A DNA stretch of 64,000 bases from the NCBI GenBank assembly GCA_027486655.1, contig JAIXOR010000086.1, positions 62,001 to 126,000 on the forward strand, written 5' to 3'. Below, one piece after another: positions 25,832 to 34,160 of this stretch; positions within the stretch are counted from its first letter, which is position 1, and each line of letters starts with the position of its first letter. Made by a program: the position numbers and the translations under genes. The notes beneath the pieces were generated by a model. It was not told the DNA's origin. It did not search any database and saw only the letters and a list, made by a program, of their open reading frames with translations. The stretch is from Verrucomicrobiaceae bacterium. Lineage in GTDB: Bacteria; Verrucomicrobiota; Verrucomicrobiia; Verrucomicrobiales; Akkermansiaceae.

Positions 25832-27124
25832 CTAACCGATCAAGTCGCCGATCGATCCGAAGTCGGGTGAGAAGAGTCGTTTGTAAGTCCGTGCCGCGTA
25901 TCCATCGGTCATGCCGGCGAGGAAGTCGCAGACAAGCCGGGCGCGCTTCGCGGGATCGGCCTCGGCGGTGATCTCCTCCGCGGCATCGGCGGGGAGAAGT
26001 TGGAAGTCCTGTCCGTCGATGGTGCCGCCGGTGATGTATCGTTCGCCGAGCACCTCCCACAATTGGCGCAGCATGCGGCTGCCCTTGTGTTCGAGTTGTT
26101 TCAGTTGGGTGGAGAGGAATACGACCTCGAACGCGAGCTTCTTGAACACCGAGCACTCGGCCTTGATGGCCGGATCGATGATCAGTCGGTGATGGTAGCG
26201 CTGGGTCAGGGCGCTGAGGAAATTCACGTCGGTTTCCAAGCGCGTGGCCTGGATGTATCGGCCGATCCGTTTGCCAACGAAGGGATCCACCTTGCGGCTG
26301 CGGATGGCGCGCATCAAGTCGCCGAGCGGCGTGCCTTCGCCGGTCGCATGTCCATGTTTTCCGGCCCAGGCCTCGATGCGCTCCAGCGTGAGAAACCCGG
26401 CGCGAACGCTGTCGGAAAGGTCGTTGAGGGAGTAGGCGGTGTCGTCCGCCCAATCCATGATCTGGCATTCGATGGACTTGAAGGAATCGCGCGCCTTGCC
26501 GGGCGGGAGTTCGAGCGGGAAATCAAAGCCTCCCATCGCCCAATCGAGGTGGGACTGCTGGTCGTCGTAGATGAAGTGGTGCTCCGGTGGCGTGCCGTGA
26601 AGCGTGCGGAGTTCGCTCCAGAGGGATTTGTATTTCAGGATCCCGTCGAGAAACGCCCGGGTGGGATCCATGCCGGTGCGCTTGGCCGAGAAGATGCGCT
26701 CGGTGATGAGCCGCAGTGTTTGGGCATTGCCCTCGAAGCCGCCCAGATCCCGAGTCAGGTGGTTGAGCGTGCGTTCCCCGGCATGCCCGAAGGGCGGGTG
26801 GCCGAGGTCGTGGGAAAGGCAGACGGCTTCGACGAGATCCGGATCGATGAAGAAGTCCGGGCTGAGCGGTCCGTCCGGAAGGGACCTCAGCCAGTGGCAG
26901 ATGGATTTGCCGATTTGCGCCACCTCCAGCGAATGGGTCAGGCGGGTGCGGTAGAAATCGTATTCGCCGCTCCAGAAAACCTGGGTCTTGTTCTGCAGGC
27001 GGCGGAAGGTCGGTGTGTGAAGGACCCGGTCGCGGTCGATCTGAAAGGGTGAACGGTAGTCGCCGCGGTCTTGCGCGCCGGAGCGCCGCTCGGTGTCGAA
27101 TTCCCCGTAGAAGCGGTTCGTCAT
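25832..27124 (-). CDS. dgt: Deoxyguanosinetriphosphate triphosphohydrolase-like protein
   Basis: About 430 aa. Hydrolyses dGTP (or other dNTPs) to nucleoside and triphosphate, limiting the dNTP pool. The HD metal site is clear: H in RTRLTHSLEVAQIG near residue 57, HD in CLSHDLGHPPFGHAGE near 105, and a later D in DWADDTAYSLND near 225. The start DTERRSGAQDRGDYRSPFQ is typical. ATG at 27124 used; the longer open frame to 27199 runs into the divergent promoter region. The ~500-aa E. coli type differs; this is the shorter common type. Confidence 0.93.
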   Translation of the reverse strand: MTNRFYGEFDTERRSGAQDRGDYRSPFQIDRDRVLHTPTFRRLQNKTQVFWSGEYDFYRTRLTHSLEVAQIGKSICHWLRSLPDGPLSPDFFIDPDLVEAVCLSHDLGHPPFGHAGERTLNHLTRDLGGFEGNAQTLRLITERIFSAKRTGMDPTRAFLDGILKYKSLWSELRTLHGTPPEHHFIYDDQQSHLDWAMGGFDFPLELPPGKARDSFKSIECQIMDWADDTAYSLNDLSDSVRAGFLTLERIEAWAGKHGHATGEGTPLGDLMRAIRSRKVDPFVGKRIGRYIQATRLETDVNFLSALTQRYHHRLIIDPAIKAECSVFKKLAFEVVFLSTQLKQLEHKGSRMLRQLWEVLGERYITGGTIDGQDFQLLPADAAEEITAEADPAKRARLVCDFLAGMTDGYAARTYKRLFSPDFGSIGDLIG

Positions 27125-27286
27125 CGGGGCGAGCTTAGTCCGCCGGACGCGCCGGGCAATCCATTTGCGAGCGGGTTGGCCGCACGGATCATGGAGCATC
27201 CCGGGTTTCCCGTTGAAATTCGTTCCCGCATGTGTTCGTAATGCCCGGTTGATACCGGTTTTCCGGGTTTTTCATCCGCCACGCCC

Positions 27287-28978
27287 ATGCACTCGATCAA
27301 ACGCGCCTTCTTCTGGCTTTCCGGAGCCGGTACCGAGACCCTCGAACGCTGCCCGTCCTGGGAGCAGAGGAAATACGTTGCCTTCGGAGCCACCGTGTTG
27401 GTCCCGTGTGCGTTTGCTTTCATCGCCTGTGCCTACGCGCTTTCCACCCTCACCGACCAAGCCAGGGTGATCTACCCGGTGGCCGCGGTGTGGGCGTTCA
27501 TCATCCTGACCATCGACCGCGCGCTGCTGGCTGGCTACCGGCCGTACATGTCGATCTTCCGCAAGATGTCGCAGTTTTCCCTGCGCCTCGTGGTGGCGGT
27601 GTTGATGGGCATCACGATCGCGCACCCGCTGGTCTTGCTGCTCTTCCGGGATACCGTCTCTTCGGTGATCGAGAAGGATCGGGCGGCGGAGATCGAGATG
27701 GCAAGGTCCGGATTCGAGCGCGAAAAAGAGAAAATCCGCGCGCAGGCGACCTCGCTTGAGGAAGTGGTCGGCGGGTTGAGGCTGAAGTGGAATGAGTCTT
27801 TCCAAGCCAAGTTCATCCTGCAGGAGACCGAGGAGGCGAAGGATGCGATCCCGGGGCTCACGGCCGAGCAGCAGAAGGAACTGAAAGCCTCGATCGACGA
27901 GGGCACCGCGCCGTTCCGCGAGCGGCTTGCGGTGGTGGAGAAACAGGTGGCCGAGTTTTCGCCCCAGTATGCCAAGCTGCAAACCGAGTTGGGTTTCTGG
28001 CAGGCGGAGTTCGAGCGCGAGCTCAACGGCCAGCGCTCCGGCATGAAAGGGGAGGGCCCCCGCGCGCGCTCGATCCGCTCGGATCAACTCGAGCCAAGGC
28101 GGGAGGAATCGAAGCGACTTGGCGGGCTGCTCGAACATCTCAGCGCGGAGAAAGCCACCCTGCAGACCCAGACCCGCCAGGCGGAAGCCGCGGCCATCTC
28201 GCAGTTTGAAGGGAAACTCGCGGAGATCAACAAGGCCAACCAGGCGGAGGCCGAGCGCGTCGCCGGACTCAAGCGCAAGGTGGAGGAGGACCAGGCCGGG
28301 CAGTTCGTCACTCAGCAGAACGCCGTGCGCGATACGATCAAGCAACAAATCGACACCCGCTTGCTGGAACTCCGCCGGGTGCAGGACGAGCTGGCCGCCG
28401 TGGCTGCCGAGGAAACCGAGCGACTTTCCTCGCTGCGCGCGGAGGCCCGGCGGGACATCCTCACCCAGACGCTCGCCCTCCACGCGCTCTTCAAGGCGGG
28501 CAACGAGGGCGGACAGTTCGCTTTCTACACCTACATCGTTCTTACGCTGCTTTTCATGCTGGTGGACACCATTCCGCTGATCGTGAAGTTCTTCACCAAG
28601 CCCGGTCCCTATGACACGCTGGTGGACCGCGATGAGATCAGCTTCGACGCCGAGCACCGCGCCTTCCGCAAGAGCCACGGCCGCTACATGGAGCAGTTGT
28701 CCAACAGCAACCTGATCGCCGTCACCCGCAACCCGCGGCTTGAGCATGCGCTCGTCGATGGCGTCGAGCACTCAAGGGCTGCCCGCGAGTTCCTCGATTC
28801 CCTGATCGAGATGGAAAAATCCTTCGCCGAGAAATTGAAGCTGGAAGAGCAATCGATCGGCGTGGCGGAAAGCGACAAGCGGGCGGCTCTGGAAGCGATC
28901 AAGAAGCGCTTCTACGATGACCTGCATGCCCGCATGGAGGTGTTTTTCACCAGTGGCCGCACCCGCAACGAAGCGTGA
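27287..28978 (+). CDS. DUF4407 membrane protein with long coiled coil
   Basis: 563 aa. Four hydrophobic segments: about residues 32-52, 60-80 and 95-120 near the start, and 400-425 near the end; in between about 270 residues of heptad-type coiled coil in the periplasm or cytoplasm (..EREKEKIRAQATSLEEVVGGL..). The order of two N-terminal hairpin helices, coiled coil, a third helix pair, then a helical tail fits the DUF4407 family. Function unknown. The C-terminus carries further heptads. ATG at 27287; a large secreted propeller protein follows 200 bases downstream. Confidence 0.82.
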   Translation: MHSIKRAFFWLSGAGTETLERCPSWEQRKYVAFGATVLVPCAFAFIACAYALSTLTDQARVIYPVAAVWAFIILTIDRALLAGYRPYMSIFRKMSQFSLRLVVAVLMGITIAHPLVLLLFRDTVSSVIEKDRAAEIEMARSGFEREKEKIRAQATSLEEVVGGLRLKWNESFQAKFILQETEEAKDAIPGLTAEQQKELKASIDEGTAPFRERLAVVEKQVAEFSPQYAKLQTELGFWQAEFERELNGQRSGMKGEGPRARSIRSDQLEPRREESKRLGGLLEHLSAEKATLQTQTRQAEAAAISQFEGKLAEINKANQAEAERVAGLKRKVEEDQAGQFVTQQNAVRDTIKQQIDTRLLELRRVQDELAAVAAEETERLSSLRAEARRDILTQTLALHALFKAGNEGGQFAFYTYIVLTLLFMLVDTIPLIVKFFTKPGPYDTLVDRDEISFDAEHRAFRKSHGRYMEQLSNSNLIAVTRNPRLEHALVDGVEHSRAAREFLDSLIEMEKSFAEKLKLEEQSIGVAESDKRAALEAIKKRFYDDLHARMEVFFTSGRTRNEA

Positions 28979-29178
28979 AGGCGCCGCCCGGCTGCCGGTT
29001 TGGCTGGCTGCTGTGTCTTGGCCCGGGCGATCGGGGAATATTTTTCGATCCAAATCGTCAGTTTTGGCGGATTGACGTTGGGTAAGGTGTCTCGCAGTCT
29101 CCCTGCGGTCCGGATGAATCCTGTTTTCATCGGCTGCAACTTCGAGGCTCCTCCCGCGATCCGACCTATCCCTTTCTC

Positions 29179-32100
29179 ATGAAAAACCTATCCGTTTCAC
29201 CGGGCGGCCTCCGCCGTTTCGCCGCCCTTTTCGGGTTTCTTCTGACCTTCGCGATGCAGACCGCGCCTCTGGAAGCGGCAGCTCAGGGAAGGAAGATCCT
29301 CAAGATGGAGATTGCCGAAAATCGGAACTCCGCCTCGCTGGTGGTTCCTCCCGGTTTCGTCTCCGTGACCCTCCAGCGTTTTGAACGCGGCCAGGGCTGG
29401 AAAAAGGTGGAGGTGCGGAAAGTCCAGCCCGGCAAAGTCCGCATCAAGCTGCCGAATGCTCCCAAGTCCACCCGTTGGCGCATTCTCGGCACCTACGATT
29501 CACAAGTGAGCCGATCCAAGTTCCCGGCCGCCTTCTACATCGGCAAAAACCGCTTTGAGCCGAAACCCGGTGGCTCTTCGTTCCTCAGCATGGCCGGTGT
29601 GGCCGGTTTCGAAAGAAACGTCGCCGGTGAACCCGCCCCCGATGCTCCCGGCGAAGCTCCCGTGGAAGCGGATATCTGGCGCATCAAGGGCAATCACGTG
29701 TTCTTCTTCAACCAACTCCGCGGCCTCCAGGTGCTCGATATCTCCAATCCGGTCGATCCGCGCCTGCTTGCTTCATTGCGTCTGCCCGCGGTGGGTGAGG
29801 ATCTTTACCTTCTTCCCGATTCCGGAGGTGGCAAGAACCTGCTCTTGCTCACCCGCCACGAGGGCGACAACGGCGAGGTTGAGACCCGCATCCGTCTCGT
29901 GCGCTACGAGGGTGGCAAGCTCACCGTCACTCACCGCCAGAACGTCAAGGGCTCGCTCACCGACAGCCGGATGATCGGCGATCGCCTCATCCTCGCCACC
30001 AGCGAGACGGACTACGGGCATTTCGACGAGGAAAACTGGAGCTACCGCAGCACCACTCGGGTGTCGGAATGGGTTATCCGCCCCGGCGACGCACCCAAGG
30101 CCGCTGGTTACTTCGAAATGGATGGAAGCGATCCGGTGATCGCCGCCGGGTCCGATTGGATGGCGGTGGCGGTGACTCCTGCCGGCTCCTGGGATCATTC
30201 CGAGGTCACGGTTTTCCACTTCGGCAGCGACGGTCTCACCCGCTTGAATGGCCAAGCCCTGCGCACCGCCGGGGTGGTTGCAGACCAGTTCAAGATGCAG
30301 TGGAGGGATCACACCCTGACCACGATTTCCGAGGCGAACACCGAGCGTTGGGGCTGGAGTCCACGCACCGTGCTTGAGACCTTCCGCGTCTGGGGACCCG
30401 GCGTCATCACTCCCGCCGTGGTCACGGATCCTCGCATGGGGCGTTTGGAGCTGGCGGAAGGTGAAAGCCTGTTTGCCACGCGCTTCGCCGGTGACAAGGC
30501 CTACGTCGTAACTTTCCTGCAGACGGATCCTCTGTGGATCGTCGACCTCTCGAATCCCTCCGAGCCAGTGGTGGCCGGGCACCTGGAGGTTCCGGGTTGG
30601 TCCACGCATCTGGAGCCGCTTGGTGACCTCCTGTTCTCGGTGGGAGTGGAGTCCGGCACGGTCGCCGCCTCCCTTTTCGATGTGGCGGATCCAAGCGCAC
30701 CCAAGCTCCTCCAGCGCCTCAATCTCGGCGGTTCCCAATCCGACAGCGAGGCGACTTGGGACGAAAAGGCGCTCAAACTCCTGCCGGATGAAGGCCTCGC
30801 GATGATCCCCGTCACTGCCTACGACGAGGCGGGTGGCGAAGCCCGGCGCTCGGTGCAGCTGATCGATGTCAACGTCAAGAAGGGTGAGCTGAAACTGCGT
30901 GGATCGATCGAGCACGACTTCGATCCGCGGCGTGCGGAACTGGTGAACAACACGGTCATCTCCGTTTCCCAACGGGAATTGGTCACCGCCTATGTGGCGG
31001 ACCTGGATCACCCGTTGCTTCTTTCGCAAGTGGCCCTCGCCTGGCCGGTGGATCGGGTGTTCGAATCCGGACAAGCGCTCATTCAAATCGAAAACGGCAC
31101 CTCCTACGGACTTGGCCGCGCCACGGCACGCGTCTCATTGGCAGGGGACACCGAAGCAATTCTGAGCGAAACCGATTTGGGCGCCGGTGTGGTCCGCGAT
31201 GCCGATCTGCGGGATGGCAAACTGTTCATCCTTCGTGAGACCGGCACTCCCTTCGGCTGGGCCTACAAGAGCATGTTCACCGAAGATGACGGCACACGCC
31301 TCCATCTGGATGTCTATGACGCCTCGTTCCTTCCACTGATCCGGAATCTCGGCTCCTGCAAGGTGCCGCTCAAGGACGGCTATCAGGTCGGCAACGCGGG
31401 ATTGGTCTGGCCGCAGGCCTCGCGTCCCGCGGTGCTGCTCACCGCCCGCTCTCCATTCTGGTACGGCTGGGGCCGCCCGATATTCCGCCCGCAACCTGTG
31501 ACGGACTTCGACGTCCTCCGCCCGCTGCCCGTGATGGCCGCAAACGCGGTTTCCAGCAAGCGCCTCTCAGTCATCGGTGGTGACGGCTGGTTCGGAGCGG
31601 AACGCAAGGCACCGCGCCTGCTGACCTTTGACCTGACCAATCCCACGGCTCCCGTCGCGGAGGAACCGGTGACTCTCGGCAGCTCGGGAACCTCCGCCAG
31701 CGGCGTGGTGGCGGCTGCCGATGGCCGGGTGGTCGTGGGTACCACGGAGTGGTCGGCCGACGCTCTCCCCGGTTGGTACTCGATGGGGTCTTCGCTCGAT
31801 GCGATGTTCGTGATCGAGGTGCCGGAATCCGGATCTCCCGTCGTGCGCCCTTCCATCGACCTTCCCGGGACCTTGGTCGCGGTGGCGGATCTGGATCGCG
31901 AGGGATTCCTCGCCTACACCCGCTCGTGGAGCTATCCGGATGGCGGCAAGCTGACGGTGAGCGCCTGCGATGGATTCGATGCCTTCGAGGTGGCTGCGCT
32001 GGATGCGGACTCGTCCACCATCGCCGCCAACGGTCGCTCCCTGTTTATCGCGGCTGACGGCAAGGTTCTCCGCTACCGCCTTGCAGATGGCGGGGAGTGG

Positions 32101-32334
32101 GCTGCCCGCGAGGCTCTCGAAACCGGTTGGACGGCCTACGGTTTGCAAGTCGTCGAGGGCACGCTCGTCGGGCACGCATGGAACCGGATTTTTGCCGCCG
32201 AACTCAACGGGGATGCTGTCAATGACTGGCGTTTCCCGGGCTGGGGATTGAACGCGGATGGCATCGACATTGCTGCGGACGGCGATCTTCTCGTTCCCTT
32301 CGGCGAGTATGGCGTGGAGCGGCTGGACCGCTGA
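29179..32334 (+). CDS. Large secreted beta-propeller protein
   Basis: 1051 aa with a signal peptide (about residues 1-34). Residues ~140-560 match the 'beta propeller domain' family of secreted proteins: repeated units such as ATRFAGDKAYVVTF..DPLWIVDLSNP, followed by a LEVPGWSTHLEPL block. The second half (about 560-1050) continues with further propeller-like repeats (dozens of short strands with WYS/WSYP aromatic pairs) of less certain family. Probably extracellular or periplasmic, binding other proteins or polymers; no enzyme motif is seen. Hairpin 32349-32371 follows the stop. Confidence 0.8.
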   Translation: MKNLSVSPGGLRRFAALFGFLLTFAMQTAPLEAAAQGRKILKMEIAENRNSASLVVPPGFVSVTLQRFERGQGWKKVEVRKVQPGKVRIKLPNAPKSTRWRILGTYDSQVSRSKFPAAFYIGKNRFEPKPGGSSFLSMAGVAGFERNVAGEPAPDAPGEAPVEADIWRIKGNHVFFFNQLRGLQVLDISNPVDPRLLASLRLPAVGEDLYLLPDSGGGKNLLLLTRHEGDNGEVETRIRLVRYEGGKLTVTHRQNVKGSLTDSRMIGDRLILATSETDYGHFDEENWSYRSTTRVSEWVIRPGDAPKAAGYFEMDGSDPVIAAGSDWMAVAVTPAGSWDHSEVTVFHFGSDGLTRLNGQALRTAGVVADQFKMQWRDHTLTTISEANTERWGWSPRTVLETFRVWGPGVITPAVVTDPRMGRLELAEGESLFATRFAGDKAYVVTFLQTDPLWIVDLSNPSEPVVAGHLEVPGWSTHLEPLGDLLFSVGVESGTVAASLFDVADPSAPKLLQRLNLGGSQSDSEATWDEKALKLLPDEGLAMIPVTAYDEAGGEARRSVQLIDVNVKKGELKLRGSIEHDFDPRRAELVNNTVISVSQRELVTAYVADLDHPLLLSQVALAWPVDRVFESGQALIQIENGTSYGLGRATARVSLAGDTEAILSETDLGAGVVRDADLRDGKLFILRETGTPFGWAYKSMFTEDDGTRLHLDVYDASFLPLIRNLGSCKVPLKDGYQVGNAGLVWPQASRPAVLLTARSPFWYGWGRPIFRPQPVTDFDVLRPLPVMAANAVSSKRLSVIGGDGWFGAERKAPRLLTFDLTNPTAPVAEEPVTLGSSGTSASGVVAAADGRVVVGTTEWSADALPGWYSMGSSLDAMFVIEVPESGSPVVRPSIDLPGTLVAVADLDREGFLAYTRSWSYPDGGKLTVSACDGFDAFEVAALDADSSTIAANGRSLFIAADGKVLRYRLADGGEWAAREALETGWTAYGLQVVEGTLVGHAWNRIFAAELNGDAVNDWRFPGWGLNADGIDIAADGDLLVPFGEYGVERLDR

Positions 32335-32348
32335 TCACCGCAAGACGG

Positions 32349-32371
32349 CAAGCCTCCTTTGAGGAGGCTTG
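32349..32371. terminator. Hairpin after the beta-propeller gene
   Basis: Perfect 9-pair stem CAAGCCTCC / GGAGGCTTG with a 5-base loop, 15 bases after the stop. No T-run follows, so it may be a weak or factor-dependent terminator, or an mRNA stabiliser. Confidence 0.4.
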
Positions 32372-32405
32372 TCAAAGCGCTGGATTCGGCGATGTTCTGC
32401 GCCGC

Positions 32406-33191
32406 ATGACGTCATTCGACCAATGGGAGCGCCGGATCGGCTGGATTTCTTTTCCGGGCTTCCTCCGCTACTATGCGATCCTGCATGTGCTGGTGTTCGT
32501 GTTGCAGATCTTCCGCCCGGACATTGGTGCGATGATGGACTTCGATCTCGCCGCGATCCTGTCCGGTGAGGTGTGGCGTTTGTTCACATGCTTCTTCGCC
32601 GCATCCCAGTTCGGGACGCTCTCGCCGCTGAGTCTCGTGTTCCTGCTCTGCGCGGTGAATTTCATGTTCATGGTCAGCGACGGGCTGGAAGCGGAGTGGG
32701 GGAGTTTCAAGACCTCGATTTTCTGTTATGCGGGCATGCTCTCGATCCTCGCTGCCTACTTGATTCTGCCCTATCAGATCCCCTATGGCGGCTTGATGCT
32801 TTATGGGGCTGCCTTCCTCGCGTTTGCGACGCTTTTCCCCAAGGTGGAAATCCTTCTCTTCTTCGTGATTCCGGTGCGGGTCGGGATCCTCGGAGTCGTC
32901 CAGGCGGCTGCCATGCTGGTCACCTGCCTCGGCAGCCCCGCGTTGTTTCCGTTCTACTTGATCGCCTTTTTGAACTACTTCCTGTGGGCTGGCATCCCGG
33001 CGCTTCGCGGAACGAAGCGTGCGGTGGACTCCGCCAGACGCAGGCGGCGCTTCAACGCGGCCAAACTGCCGGACACCGAGGCCTTCCACACCTGCCAAAC
33101 CTGCGGCCGGACCGATGCCTCCGATCCCTCACTGGAATTCCGCGTCGGCCAGGATGGCAACGAATACTGCGAGGAACACCTGCCCGGTTAG
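32406..33191 (+). CDS. Rhomboid-like membrane protein without catalytic Ser, zinc-ribbon-like tail
   Basis: 261 aa. Six hydrophobic segments span about residues 20-210. The L1-type motif DGLEAEWGSF and the GEVWRLFTCFF motif match rhomboid/derlin proteins. The catalytic GxSG of the fourth helix is missing (YGAAFLAFA instead), and no matching helix-6 His is evident, so this should be a rhomboid-like pseudoprotease. The last ~40 residues carry CQTCGRTD..EYCEEHL, a Cys4/His-type zinc-ribbon-like end in the cytoplasm. The gene ends 25 bases from ftsY, which is convergent. Confidence 0.7.
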   Translation: MTSFDQWERRIGWISFPGFLRYYAILHVLVFVLQIFRPDIGAMMDFDLAAILSGEVWRLFTCFFAASQFGTLSPLSLVFLLCAVNFMFMVSDGLEAEWGSFKTSIFCYAGMLSILAAYLILPYQIPYGGLMLYGAAFLAFATLFPKVEILLFFVIPVRVGILGVVQAAAMLVTCLGSPALFPFYLIAFLNYFLWAGIPALRGTKRAVDSARRRRRFNAAKLPDTEAFHTCQTCGRTDASDPSLEFRVGQDGNEYCEEHLPG

Positions 33192-33215
33192 AAGCAGGCA
33201 TGCCCGGTCCACTGA

Positions 33216-34067
33216 TCAGAGGATGTCGCGCACGAAGCTCTCCTTGCGGAAAATCGCGAAGGCCCCCGGCTCTTCACCCGTGCCGATGAAACGCGGGGCG
33301 ATCCCCAGTTGCTCATGGATGGTCACCGCGATGCCACCCTTGCCGGAGCCATCGAGCTTGGTGACGATCACACCATCCAGCGGGCTGGCCTTGTGGAATT
33401 CCTTGGCCTGCTGAAGGGCGTTGGTGCCGGTGGTGGCATCCACCACCAAAAGAGTGAGGTGCGGAGCGGACTCATCCTGTTTGGCAATCGTGCGGCGGAT
33501 TTTCCCGAGCTCCTCCATCAGGTTGTGGCGAGTGTGAATGCGGCCTGCGGTGTCGCAGATGAGAAAGTCCGCTCCGCTTGCGATGGCCTTTTGGTGGGCG
33601 TTGAAACAAACCGAAGAGGGGTCCGCGTTCGGGTTGCCCTTCACTACCGGGATGACGAGACGGTCCCCCCAGCGCTGGAGTTGTTCGACGGCCGCCGCGC
33701 GGAATGTGTCCGCGGCGGCAAGGAGCACCGAATGCCCTTGAGACTTGAGCCAGAGCCCGAGCTTGGCGGATGAGGTGGTCTTGCCGGTCCCGTTCACTCC
33801 GACGACGAGGATGACGAAAGGTTTGCCATCCGTCCGCGGCCGTGGGGCGGGGGTGTCATCGGGAAGCCGCTTGGACAAGTGTCGGCGGGTGGTGTCGACC
33901 ACATCGTCTGCGGAAATCTGACGTCCGAGCCCGCGCAACTCGTCGAGGATCTCGGTCGTCAACCGGATGCCGAGGTCGGCACTGATGAGGTCCGCCTCAA
34001 GATCGTCCCACTCGATTTCCGCGCGGTTGGTGATTTTGTTGAAGAGCGATTTGAAAAAGCCTGCCAT
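33216..34067 (-). CDS. ftsY: Signal recognition particle receptor FtsY
   Basis: 283 aa. GTPase that docks ribosome-SRP complexes at the membrane. All GTPase motifs are present: VGVNGTGKTTSSAKL (P-loop, near residue 95), LAAADTFRAAA (I-box region), CDTAGR near 172, and TKLDGSGKGG near 240. The N domain is short and the acidic A domain, present in E. coli FtsY, is missing; many bacteria have such compact forms. Start ATG at 34067 keeps the MAGFFKSLFNKI membrane-binding helix. It is divergent from mutL. Confidence 0.96.
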   Translation of the reverse strand: MAGFFKSLFNKITNRAEIEWDDLEADLISADLGIRLTTEILDELRGLGRQISADDVVDTTRRHLSKRLPDDTPAPRPRTDGKPFVILVVGVNGTGKTTSSAKLGLWLKSQGHSVLLAAADTFRAAAVEQLQRWGDRLVIPVVKGNPNADPSSVCFNAHQKAIASGADFLICDTAGRIHTRHNLMEELGKIRRTIAKQDESAPHLTLLVVDATTGTNALQQAKEFHKASPLDGVIVTKLDGSGKGGIAVTIHEQLGIAPRFIGTGEEPGAFAIFRKESFVRDIL

Positions 34068-34160
34068 GGGTGCGCCGGGAGAGTGGGGCGCGCCGGGTCC
34101 GGAGACAAGGCCACGAATCTGATTTCTTGCTTCTCGCGGGTGCTGCCATCAGTCTCCCCC

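Noticed and set aside
26000-27052. 350-aa plus-strand frame over dgt
   Set aside because: Shadow of dgt, which has a full HD site.
34081-34160. ATG-containing upstream extension of mutL
   Set aside because: The extended frame crosses the divergent ftsY start and adds sequence unlike MutL; the GTG at 34161 gives the family start.
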